Part shown: positions 56,057 through 64,000 of the stretch, piece by piece
Numbering within the stretch: the first letter of the stretch is position 1
How the letters are laid out: each line of letters starts with the position of its first letter
Assembly (NCBI RefSeq): GCF_007095465.1
Contig: NZ_SDGL01000003.1
Location: 1 to 64,000, forward strand
Reading direction: 5' to 3'
DNA length: 64,000 nt
From: Lactobacillus mulieris
GTDB taxonomy: Bacteria; Bacillota; Bacilli; Lactobacillales; Lactobacillaceae
Made by a program: the position numbers and the translations under genes
Notes under the pieces: model-generated
Seen by the model: the letters and a program-made list of their open reading frames with translations, nothing else
Told to the model about the DNA's origin: nothing
The model's database searches: none

Positions 56057-56395
56057 TTAATCCTTAAATAAGTAACTATAATCTGGAAGTGCTGTTAATC
56101 GCTTCTTGGGAAATTCTTCACGTAAATCTCTAATTATTGCTTGTTCATATTCGTGATTTCTAAATCCCGGTGCTAGTGACAAATATCTAATTAAAACAAA
56201 ATGTTCTAATAATTGAATCCCCACAATCCCGATTAAATCAGACTCTTTATCTCTAAATAAATATAGGAAGAATTCACCAGAATTATCATACAAACTCATT
56301 TCTTCTTGTAAATTTTTTAAATTTCGTAAATCAGGCAAATAGGATAACAACCCCATTGCGATTTTTTCATAGTCTTTTTTATATTTTACTAACAT
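56057..56395 (-). CDS. ribT: RibT-like GNAT-fold protein
   Basis: The 112-residue protein starts MLVKYKKDYEKIAMGLLSYLPDL-like, matching RibT of B. subtilis in its N-terminal region and length, and has GNAT-like strands (LIGIVGIQLLE, IRYLSLAPGFRNHEYEQAII). In Bacillus ribT lies at the end of the rib operon near scpA-scpB, as here. The acetyl-CoA binding loop is degenerate (RNHEYEQ in place of RxxGxGxx), so enzyme activity is uncertain. Its substrate is not known. Confidence 0.8.
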   Translation of the reverse strand: MLVKYKKDYEKIAMGLLSYLPDLRNLKNLQEEMSLYDNSGEFFLYLFRDKESDLIGIVGIQLLEHFVLIRYLSLAPGFRNHEYEQAIIRDLREEFPKKRLTALPDYSYLFKD

Positions 56396-56397
56396 AA

Positions 56398-57300
56398 TTA
56401 TGCTCTAGGATGTGTTTTCTGATAAACATCAAAAATATGCTTTTGTGATAAATTAGTATAAATCTGAGTTGTACTAATGTCACTGTGACCCAATATTTCT
56501 TGCACAACTCGCAAATCTGCTCCGTTTTCAAGTAGATGAGTCGCGAAAGTATGCCTCAAAGTATGCGGCGTAATATCTTTGTCAATCTTAGCCAATTTAC
56601 TATATTTCTTAATTGACTGCCAAACTGCTTGTCTTGTTAACTGTCCGGCTCTATTATTTAAAAATAAAAAGTCACACGCAACACCCTTTTTGAGCAATGC
56701 TGGATCTCTTACATTTTTTAAATACTTATCAAGCCAATTTAAAGCAAAGTCAGTCACAGGAACCAACCGCTCTTTTGAGCCTTTCCCCAAAACCCTAATT
56801 ATCTTTAAATCAGTATGCAAGTCCGCTTCTTTTAAATTAATTAATTCGCTGACCCGCATGCCAGTAGCATACAGTAATTCCAAAATTGCCCGATCACGCA
56901 ATCCAGTTGTAGTTTTGATATCAGGTTGAGCTAGCAGCTGTTCTACTTCCTTTTGTGAAAGAGCAAGTGGTAGTCTTTTTTCTTGCTTAGGAGTATCAAT
57001 TTGAATTAAAGGATCAACTACCAAAATATGTTGTCGCAACAAATAGCGATAAAACCGTCGCAAAGTAGTTATGCCACGACTAATTGTACTAGTCTTTTTT
57101 CCTTCATCACGCTGTTTAGCTAGATAAGAATCGATTATCAATGGATCTTCTGGCCAATCAGTAATTTTTTCTTTATCTAAATATTCAATAAATTGGTTTA
57201 AATCCAATTGATATGAATCAACTGTATTCTTACTCAAGCCCCGCTCCAAACTGCAAAATCTCAAGAAATCAGCAACTTGATCAAGATTATTCTTCTTCAT
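56398..57300 (-). CDS. xerD: Site-specific tyrosine recombinase XerD
   Basis: XerD resolves chromosome dimers at dif. The 300-residue protein has the N-terminal SAM-like core-binding domain and the catalytic domain with R149 (GMRVSEL), K173 region (GKGSKE), H246-x2-R249, H272 and nucleophile Y281. All catalytic positions are intact. Its start lies inside the end of cvfB (14-base overlap). XerC and XerD differ little by eye; the neighbours support xerD. Confidence 0.94.
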   Translation of the reverse strand: MKKNNLDQVADFLRFCSLERGLSKNTVDSYQLDLNQFIEYLDKEKITDWPEDPLIIDSYLAKQRDEGKKTSTISRGITTLRRFYRYLLRQHILVVDPLIQIDTPKQEKRLPLALSQKEVEQLLAQPDIKTTTGLRDRAILELLYATGMRVSELINLKEADLHTDLKIIRVLGKGSKERLVPVTDFALNWLDKYLKNVRDPALLKKGVACDFLFLNNRAGQLTRQAVWQSIKKYSKLAKIDKDITPHTLRHTFATHLLENGADLRVVQEILGHSDISTTQIYTNLSQKHIFDVYQKTHPRA

Positions 57301-58165
57301 TTTTATCTACCAAAGTAATTTTACCAGCATCTTTATCTTCAACAATCAAGCCTTGCTTTAGCAATCTACCAATTGCTCTCTTAAAAGCTGATTTAGAAAT
57401 ACCAAAATGATTTTTTATATCTTGCGCATCACTTTTATCGTAAAATGGCAAAGATTTGCTTGCTTCACGTCTAAGTGACATCAAAATCATCTGACTATCT
57501 TCATCAATTTCTTCAAATGCTCTTGGTAATACACTCAAATTTAAACGGCCATATTTACTAATTCCTACAACTCTAGCCTTAATTTGTTCCCCTAATCTAA
57601 GTGGGGTCATCATTTCGCTTTCATGGATAAAGCCTAAATAAAAATCGCTTGTTAAAACAAAATCTCCTACTGGACGCGTCGCATAAACAGTAACTAACAA
57701 GTTTTTATTTTTCATATTTTGAGGAAATTTGCTTGAAAGTTGTTCAAAAACATTTTCATCGGCCATTTTTGCCCAAATACGATCTTTATGGTCGGTTTCT
57801 AAAGTAACTAACAAGCGATCTCCAATTCTTGGCCATTTCGCCTTATCAAGAGGTAAATCATCCAAAGAAATAACTACATCTTTATCTGGCAAACCAATAT
57901 CCACAAAGACTCCTAAATCACGTCTAACTTCAGTAACTTTACTCCATCCATATTGATCTGGCATTGCAAAAGGATAAAACTGAGTCATTTGTTTTTTATG
58001 ATTTTTATTATCATAAATAAAGCCTTGAACAATATCACCTAATTGGGGCATTTGCTCTTGAGTAACTTCTAGCTTATTGAGCTCATAAGTCACCCCATTT
58101 ACCTGAACATAATATGCCTCGTCATTTTTATCAATAACTTTTCCTTTTTGAATTGTCCCTAGCAT
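57287..58165 (-). CDS. cvfB: S1-domain RNA-binding protein CvfB
   Basis: CvfB-type proteins bind RNA and affect virulence-factor expression in staphylococci; the role here is unknown. The 292 residues hold tandem S1-like domains (YGWSKVTEVRRDLGVFVDIG is typical), a third beta-barrel and a C-terminal winged helix (about 225-285, ISKSAFKRAIGRLLKQGLI). The ATG at 58165 has AAGGAGG six bases upstream. It heads the six-gene run. Confidence 0.9.
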   Translation of the reverse strand: MLGTIQKGKVIDKNDEAYYVQVNGVTYELNKLEVTQEQMPQLGDIVQGFIYDNKNHKKQMTQFYPFAMPDQYGWSKVTEVRRDLGVFVDIGLPDKDVVISLDDLPLDKAKWPRIGDRLLVTLETDHKDRIWAKMADENVFEQLSSKFPQNMKNKNLLVTVYATRPVGDFVLTSDFYLGFIHESEMMTPLRLGEQIKARVVGISKYGRLNLSVLPRAFEEIDEDSQMILMSLRREASKSLPFYDKSDAQDIKNHFGISKSAFKRAIGRLLKQGLIVEDKDAGKITLVDKNEEE

Positions 58166-58228
58166 GCGAGGCCTCCTTTCTTAAATATATTTATTTTACA
58201 TAATCTAATTCTATAGTATAAAGAATTT

Positions 58229-58275
58229 AGGCAAAAAATAAAAGCAGTCTGAAAAATCAGACTACTTTTATTTTT
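58229..58275 (-). terminator. Terminator after pyk
   Basis: AGTCTGA and TCAGACT pair around a 4-base loop, extended by A/T pairs, followed on the minus strand by GCTTTTATTTTTT. It lies between pyk and cvfB. Confidence 0.9.
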
Positions 58276-58290
58276 ATATTTAACTAGCTA

Positions 58291-60060
58291 TTATAAGTTA
58301 GCTGCTTCACCTTGGTATACAGCACCACGACGAGCATCAATAGTAATAGTAGTGTTGTCAGCAATCTTGTCAGTTGCGTCAGTAGCACCAACGATAACTG
58401 GGATACCTAATGAAAGACCAACAACAGCAGCATGTGAAGTTAAACCAGAAGCTTCAACTACTAAACCACTTGCCTTCTTGATTGCGGGTAAGTAATCCTT
58501 GTCAGTAGTCTTAGCAACTAAAATGTCACCATCTTCTACCTTGTTGTTTGCTTCATCAGCACTGTTTGCTACAACAGCCTTACCGATAACTGAACCAGTA
58601 CCTACACCAAGACCCTTAACAAGCTTTGAACCGATAAGTTCAAGCTTCATCAAGTTAGTAGTACCAGATTCACCAACCGGAACACCAGCAACGATAATTA
58701 CTAAATCGCCATCCTTAACGAAGCCGTTTTCCTTAGCAATCTTAGCTGCCTTTTCAAACATATCATCAGTTGAAGTTGGCTTTTCAGTAAGAAGTGGTTG
58801 AACACCCCAAACAATACCAAGTGAGTGTTGAATCTTTTCATCGAAAGTCAATGCAACGATGTCTGCATTTGGACGGTACTTAGAAATCATTCTTGCAGTG
58901 TAACCTGATTGAGTTGCAGTAATGATAGTCTTTACACCTAATTCTTCAGCAGTTCTAACAACTGATTCACCGATAGCTTCAGTTACATTTGAACCTTGGT
59001 ATTCTTCAAATCTTTGAAGTGCCAAAGTGTTACGTTGTGCAATTTGCTTTTCAGTACGTACATCAATGTCGTGCATTGCTTGTACTGATTGTACAGGGTA
59101 TAAACCGTTTGCTGATTCACCTGAAAGCATAGTTGCATCAGTACCATCCAAAACAGCGTTAGCAACGTCAGTTACTTCGGCACGAGTTGGACGTGGGTTT
59201 TCTTGCATTGAGTCAAGCATTTGAGTAGCAGTAATAACTGGCTTACCTAATGCATTTGCCTTCTTGATCAAAGTCTTTTGTACAAATGGTACGTTCATGA
59301 ATGGGATTTCAACACCCATGTCACCACGAGCTACCATTAAACCATCAGAAACTTGAAGGATTGAATCAATGTTGTCGATACCTTCTTGTGATTCAATCTT
59401 AGGGAAGATCTTAACGTGGTCTTGGCCAGCGTTTTCACATAATTGACGAATATCTAAAACGTCTTGAGCCTTACGTACAAATGAAGCAGAAATAAAGTTA
59501 ATGCCGTGTTGTAAACCGAAGTTAATGTCATCAGTATCCTTTTCAGTAATACCTGGGAGACGGATTTCAACACCTGGTGCGTTAACACCCTTCTTAGAAC
59601 CAATTAAACCAGTGTTTTGAGCCTTGGTTACTAATTCCTTGTTTGCTTCATCTTTTTCAGTGATTAATAAGTCAACCTTACCATCATCGATTAATACGTG
59701 ACCACCTACGTGAGTGTCATCGTAAAGACCTGGGTAAGTTACGTAAATCTTGTCCTTGTTACCCTTCTTGGTAGCATCCATAGAAATACGCATAGTTTCA
59801 CCAGTGTGAATAGTGAACTTGCCTTCTTCTTGTTCGGTAGTTCTGATTTCAGCACCCTTGGTGTCAAGCATAATACCAACTAACTTGCCGGTCTTCTTTT
59901 CAGCTTCTCTAACCAACTTCATACGTGAAAGGTGTTCTTCGTGATCACCGTGTGAGAAGTTGAAACGGAAGACATTTGCACCTGCTTCAATTAACTTAAT
60001 AATAGTTTCTAAATCGTTTGATGCAGGACCTAAAGTACTAACAATCTTAGTTTTCTTCAT
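58291..60060 (-). CDS. pyk: Pyruvate kinase
   Basis: Pyk makes pyruvate and ATP from phosphoenolpyruvate. The 589 residues consist of the A/B/C core (MKKTKIVSTLGPAS start, KIESQEGI, VARGDMGVEIP, TQMLDSM) plus an extra C-terminal PEP-utiliser-like domain (about 480-589, SGLTSHAAVVGLSLGIPVIVG). That extension is usual in bacilli and lactobacilli. It follows pfkA by 31 bases, the standard lactic-acid-bacterial glycolytic operon. Confidence 0.98.
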   Translation of the reverse strand: MKKTKIVSTLGPASNDLETIIKLIEAGANVFRFNFSHGDHEEHLSRMKLVREAEKKTGKLVGIMLDTKGAEIRTTEQEEGKFTIHTGETMRISMDATKKGNKDKIYVTYPGLYDDTHVGGHVLIDDGKVDLLITEKDEANKELVTKAQNTGLIGSKKGVNAPGVEIRLPGITEKDTDDINFGLQHGINFISASFVRKAQDVLDIRQLCENAGQDHVKIFPKIESQEGIDNIDSILQVSDGLMVARGDMGVEIPFMNVPFVQKTLIKKANALGKPVITATQMLDSMQENPRPTRAEVTDVANAVLDGTDATMLSGESANGLYPVQSVQAMHDIDVRTEKQIAQRNTLALQRFEEYQGSNVTEAIGESVVRTAEELGVKTIITATQSGYTARMISKYRPNADIVALTFDEKIQHSLGIVWGVQPLLTEKPTSTDDMFEKAAKIAKENGFVKDGDLVIIVAGVPVGESGTTNLMKLELIGSKLVKGLGVGTGSVIGKAVVANSADEANNKVEDGDILVAKTTDKDYLPAIKKASGLVVEASGLTSHAAVVGLSLGIPVIVGATDATDKIADNTTITIDARRGAVYQGEAANL

Positions 60061-60091
60061 TTAAAAAACTCTCCTATTACAAAAACAAAAT

Positions 60092-61051
60092 TTACCGTGA
60101 CAAATCATCATTCATTGCAAGCAATGAGTAATCACCAACATGGCGTGAATCAAATAAATCAACGATGTCATGAGTACACAAGTGATTGTCTTCAATACCT
60201 ACAGCTAAGCCACCTTTTCCTTCCATAAGAAGCTTAACAGCATATGAACCCATTTTACTTGCTAAAACACGATCACTAACAGTAGGTTCACCACCACGTT
60301 GCATGTGACCTAAAACTTCAGTACGAGCATCAAAGTCACCATACTTGAGAAGTTCCTTCAAGAAGTCTTCTGAAGACATTACGCCTTCTGCAACAATGAC
60401 AATACCGTGATCCTTACCATTAGCAAAGCTCTTTTTAAGCTTGTTAGCAATAGCTTCAATGTCATATGGCTTTTCTGGAATAACGATAGCATCAGCACCG
60501 CTTGCCACACCAACACGCATGGCAATATCACCACAATCACGACCCATAACATTAATTACGAATACACGTTGGTGACTGCTTGCAGTATCTCTGATTTTAT
60601 CAATTGCATCAGCTGCTGTAGTGCAGGCAGTATCAAAACCAATAGTTAAATCAGTGAATGGAATATCATTATCAATAGTACCTGGAAGACCAATAGAGTT
60701 AAATCCTCTCTTAGTCAAAGCCAAAGCACCATGGTAAGAACCATCTCCACCAATAACTACTAATGCTTCAATACCATGCTTCTTCAATTGTTCAATACCA
60801 CGTAATTGACCTTCTTCTTGCGCAAACTCCGGATAACGAGCTGTGTAAAGGAAAGTACCACCACGAGTTAAGATATTGGCAACTGAATCAGATGTCATTG
60901 GGAAGATGTCACCAGCAACTAACCCTGCAAATCCGTAGCGAATACCGAATACTTCGATGCCATTAGCCATCGCAGTTCTAGCAACCGCACGAACAGCAGC
61001 GTTCATACCAGGGGCATCCCCACCACTTGTTAAAATACCAATCCGTTTCAT
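60092..61051 (-). CDS. pfkA: 6-phosphofructokinase
   Basis: PfkA phosphorylates fructose-6-phosphate with ATP. The 319-residue protein has ATP-site GGDGS at 101-105, the catalytic TIDND at 125-129 (D127) and the MGRDCG and GHMQRGG substrate motifs. GGGG lies seven bases upstream of the ATG. It heads the pfkA-pyk operon. Confidence 0.98.
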   Translation of the reverse strand: MKRIGILTSGGDAPGMNAAVRAVARTAMANGIEVFGIRYGFAGLVAGDIFPMTSDSVANILTRGGTFLYTARYPEFAQEEGQLRGIEQLKKHGIEALVVIGGDGSYHGALALTKRGFNSIGLPGTIDNDIPFTDLTIGFDTACTTAADAIDKIRDTASSHQRVFVINVMGRDCGDIAMRVGVASGADAIVIPEKPYDIEAIANKLKKSFANGKDHGIVIVAEGVMSSEDFLKELLKYGDFDARTEVLGHMQRGGEPTVSDRVLASKMGSYAVKLLMEGKGGLAVGIEDNHLCTHDIVDLFDSRHVGDYSLLAMNDDLSR

Positions 61052-61093
61052 GAATTCACCCCATCATGATTATTATGTGTAATTTCTCACATC

Positions 61094-61122
61094 AATTAAA
61101 TACTACCATTTTTTTCTCTCAA
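61094..61122 (-). promoter_or_regulatory. Candidate pfkA-pyk promoter
   Basis: TTGAGA (61117-61122) and TTAATT (61094-61099) are 17 bases apart on the minus strand, about 45 bases upstream of the pfkA start. The -10 box is weak. Confidence 0.35.
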
Positions 61123-61218
61123 AGTCTTTAAAAAAATGGGCTAAATTACTATTCTGTTGCTTTTTTTATTTTGTTAGCGTTACCATTGCCGCTAGATTGT
61201 GATTCTTTGAATTTGTTT

Positions 61219-64000
61219 TTATTCAGTAAAATTGACAAGTTTCAAATTGGTCAACATATATTGAACTTTTCCAGCATCATAGCGATCACTTTGAGTTCTA
61301 ATTCCCAAAAGATATATTTGTCCCTCTTTCAAGATATTTGAAATATTATTGTAAATTCCTGGGAAAATTGTAATTTCTTGTTCACTGCTTGCATCCCTAA
61401 AAGTTGAAAAAGCCATTGTATCGCCTTTTTTAGTTCTAATTAATTTCAATTTAATTAATTTACCAACTGCAATTCCCGTTTCATTAACTGTAAAAGAATT
61501 TAAAGCTTGAGCATTGAATCGTTCGGCGTATTTTTGAACAACTAAAATTGGAGTTTTGGTTGTTGAAAAACCTAACACTTCTTCTTCCATTGTGGCCTTT
61601 TCATTTGAATTAGGGGCTGGTGCTTGCTCTAAACGAATTCCACCTAATCCTTCAGATAAAGTTTCATTTTGACCAGTAAACTTAATATTTTCTACTATTT
61701 CTTTGCAGTTAGCCAATAACATTTTTCGATTTTCATCAATTTTGTCAAAGCAACCTGCCTTAATCATGGCTGCAATCGCTTGTTCAGAAAGAAATTTAGC
61801 ATCTATTTTTCTTAAAAAATCGGCTAAAGAGGTAAAGTTTTTCGGCAAACCAGCAATATTTCTTAAAAAATCAACTCTCAGACCCTTAATTGCTTTAAGG
61901 CCAACCTGAATTTGACCATTTACCAAATAATAGTCAGTCTGACTATTATTAATATCTGGGGCCAAGATTTTTACACCAGCTTCTTGAGCCTGAGTGATAT
62001 ATTCACCAGCTTTTACTCGATTAGCACTAACAGAATTTAATAATGCAGTAAAGAATGCAGCTGGATAATGAACTTTTAAATAAGCAAGCCAAAAAGCAAT
62101 TTTGGAATAAGCTACCGCATGTGAACGATTAAAACCATAGTTAGCAAACTGTTCAATATATGCATAAACTTTGCTAGCAGTAGCTTGTGGATGGCCATTT
62201 TTAACTGCTCCAGCAATAAATTTTTCGCGTTCTTGATCAATTAAATCTTGCTTTTTCTTAGACATGGCTCTACGCAATAAATCCGCCTCACCCAAGCTAA
62301 AACCAGCCATAATTTGTGCAGTCTGCATAACTTGTTCTTGATAAACCAAAATTCCATAAGTTGGTTGTAAAAGTTTCGCTAAAGATGAATCGGGATAAGT
62401 GATTGGCTCTTTACCTTGTTTTCGATTAATAAAATGATCAATATTTTGAATTGGTCCTGGCCGATATAAGGCGTTAACGGCTACAACATCTTCAAAACTA
62501 TCAGGATGCAATCGCCTTAGAACATTTTTAATTCCTTGTGATTCAAATTGAAACACAGCATCAGTCTTCCCCTTTTGAAACAATTGTAAGGTCTTAATAT
62601 CATCAAGAGGGATCCTTTTAGGGTCTAATTTTATGCCATCTTTTGCTAGCAATTCTATCGTATCACCTAAAATAGTTAAATTTCTTAATCCCAAAAAATC
62701 AATTTTTAATAAGCCTAGTTCCTCAACGTGGGCTTTTGTTTGTTGGGTCACAGGAATCCCCAATGTTCCTGCTTGCAATCCTGCTATTTGCGCAATAGAT
62801 TTGTCACTAATTACTAGTCCTGCTGCGTGAATGGAGGCATGGCGTGGTATCCCTTCTAATCGCATAGCCGTTTTAAATAATAACTTATTAAGTTCTGATG
62901 CATTAACAAGCAATTGCAATGCTTTTGATTCTTGATAAGCCTGTGCTAAGGTGATTTTTGATTTGGAAAACGGGATTGCATGGGTAAATTTACTAGCTTG
63001 AATTGTTGTTAAACCAAATACCCGGGCGCAATCACGCAAAGCCTGTTTTGCAGCCAAAGTCCCAAAAGTCAATATCTGGGCCGCATGATCCATTCCATAT
63101 TTTTCAAACATGTATTTAATGATTTCATCACGACGATTATCTGGGATATCAAGGTCGATATCTGGCATTTGAGCTCGAGCTGGATTTAAAAATCTTTCAA
63201 AAAGCAAATTATATTTTATAGGATCAACTTCTGTAATTGCCAAACTATACGCCACTAAAGAACCTGCTGCTGAGCCACGACCTGGTCCAGTAGTAATATC
63301 AACAGAATGGGCATAATTTATTACATCCCACACAATTAAGAAGTAGTCATCAAAGCCCATCTGATCAATAATTTTTAATTCATAATCTAGCCTTTTTTGA
63401 TAAATTTCTGGGATTGGTTGCCCATTAAAACGCTTAGCAAGCCCTTTTTGAACTAACTGACGTAAATATATTTTAGAATCAGGGGCAAAACTTTGCTTAT
63501 ATTTAGGTAATTCTGGTTGAGTAAAAGTTACTGACGCCTTACATTCATCAGCTATTTTAGCTGCATTATGCAAAGCTGATAAAATACTGCATTCATTATA
63601 CGCAGATACTAATTCACCACTGGTGCGTAAATAATGAGAACCCTTTTGCAAGGCCAAACTAGAAGTATCAACTAATTTTTGTCCTTGTTCAATCGCTCTT
63701 AATGTTTTTACCAAAAAATGATCACTAGCTTGCAAATATTGAACATCTTCAGTTGCAGCTAGAGGTAAATTAAACTGTTTAGCCATGCTTTTTGCATAAT
63801 CAATATATGGCTGATTTTTACCGGCATAGGCTCCTAAATATAAATCACTAGAGCTGGGAATTATTTTTTGTAATTCACGAATGAAATCACTTCCCAACTT
63901 TTCATTATTTTCAGCTAGATAGCGCAGTTCACTAGTTATATTAGCTGGCACAATAAAAACTTGATCACTTAAATATTTGGCTAACTGCTTTAGGGTTAAA
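61219..64000 (-). CDS. dnaE: DNA polymerase III subunit alpha, 5' end off window
   Basis: DnaE is one of the two replicative polymerases of Firmicutes. About 926 residues are present, and the frame is still open at the window edge, so the GTG at 63951 is not the real start; part of the N-terminal PHP domain is missing. Visible are the polymerase block TGPGRGSAAGSL, the catalytic MPDIDLDIPD, YRPGPIQNID, the helix-hairpin-helix region (ANYGFNRSHAVAYS, KIDFLGLRNL) and a C-terminal OB fold. It is upstream of pfkA, as in related lactobacilli. It lacks the exonuclease insertion of PolC. Confidence 0.95.
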   Translation of the reverse strand, partial: LTLKQLAKYLSDQVFIVPANITSELRYLAENNEKLGSDFIRELQKIIPSSSDLYLGAYAGKNQPYIDYAKSMAKQFNLPLAATEDVQYLQASDHFLVKTLRAIEQGQKLVDTSSLALQKGSHYLRTSGELVSAYNECSILSALHNAAKIADECKASVTFTQPELPKYKQSFAPDSKIYLRQLVQKGLAKRFNGQPIPEIYQKRLDYELKIIDQMGFDDYFLIVWDVINYAHSVDITTGPGRGSAAGSLVAYSLAITEVDPIKYNLLFERFLNPARAQMPDIDLDIPDNRRDEIIKYMFEKYGMDHAAQILTFGTLAAKQALRDCARVFGLTTIQASKFTHAIPFSKSKITLAQAYQESKALQLLVNASELNKLLFKTAMRLEGIPRHASIHAAGLVISDKSIAQIAGLQAGTLGIPVTQQTKAHVEELGLLKIDFLGLRNLTILGDTIELLAKDGIKLDPKRIPLDDIKTLQLFQKGKTDAVFQFESQGIKNVLRRLHPDSFEDVVAVNALYRPGPIQNIDHFINRKQGKEPITYPDSSLAKLLQPTYGILVYQEQVMQTAQIMAGFSLGEADLLRRAMSKKKQDLIDQEREKFIAGAVKNGHPQATASKVYAYIEQFANYGFNRSHAVAYSKIAFWLAYLKVHYPAAFFTALLNSVSANRVKAGEYITQAQEAGVKILAPDINNSQTDYYLVNGQIQVGLKAIKGLRVDFLRNIAGLPKNFTSLADFLRKIDAKFLSEQAIAAMIKAGCFDKIDENRKMLLANCKEIVENIKFTGQNETLSEGLGGIRLEQAPAPNSNEKATMEEEVLGFSTTKTPILVVQKYAERFNAQALNSFTVNETGIAVGKLIKLKLIRTKKGDTMAFSTFRDASSEQEITIFPGIYNNISNILKEGQIYLLGIRTQSDRYDAGKVQYMLTNLKLVNFTE

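Noticed and set aside
63949..63951. GTG at 63951 as the dnaE start
   Set aside because: The frame stays open to the window edge and the encoded N-terminal domain is incomplete from this point.

Overview
The window is low-GC Firmicute DNA and fits a Lactobacillus chromosome, most likely the L. gasseri/johnsonii type. The supports are a YSIRK-type signal with an LPXTG anchor, mucus-binding (Mub) repeats, a dTDP-rhamnose exopolysaccharide (EPS) locus, pyruvate kinase with a C-terminal PEP-utiliser domain, and the order pfkA-pyk / cvfB-xerD-ribT-scpA-scpB-rluB / ribU. The species call is inference. Every convincing gene is on the minus strand, so transcription runs from high to low coordinates.

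Right part, 47.3-64 kb: conserved core genes. In transcription order these are dnaE (5' end off the window), pfkA-pyk, a tight six-gene run (cvfB, xerD, ribT, scpA, scpB, rluB), an FMN riboswitch with ribU, a LysM protein, cmk, rpsA, der, hup and a TPR protein. Intrinsic terminators are visible after pyk, ribU, the LysM gene, rpsA, hup and the TPR gene.

Middle, 10.5-47.1 kb: one giant Mub-type adhesin locus filling 36.6 kb. A 9775-codon frame (17810-47137) carries the signal peptide, a unique N-terminal region and 45 Muc_B2-type modules. A second frame (10540-17850) carries 12 more modules and the LPQTG sorting signal. The two are not separated by a simple frameshift. The junction fuses the middle of one module to the end of a different domain, so about 1.5 kb (or that plus whole periods) is missing, by real deletion or by repeat misassembly. 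The modules are arranged in a regular three-module higher-order repeat of about 1.72 kb, running for 12 consecutive periods in the large frame. I regard this as the most interesting structure here.

Left part, 0.2-10.3 kb: an EPS operon. It starts with LytR-CpsA-Psr protein, chain-length regulator, tyrosine kinase and PHP phosphatase. It continues with the priming glycosyltransferase, a Wzy-like polymerase, rmlA, a rhamnosyltransferase-like GT, rmlC, rmlB and rmlD. It runs off the left edge; no flippase and only one non-priming transferase are inside. Its promoter region has a nine-base C tract between candidate -35 and -10 boxes, a possible phase-variation switch. The adhesin and the EPS operon lie head to tail, and both have a cre-like palindrome upstream, so co-regulation of sugar coat and adhesin is possible but unproven.
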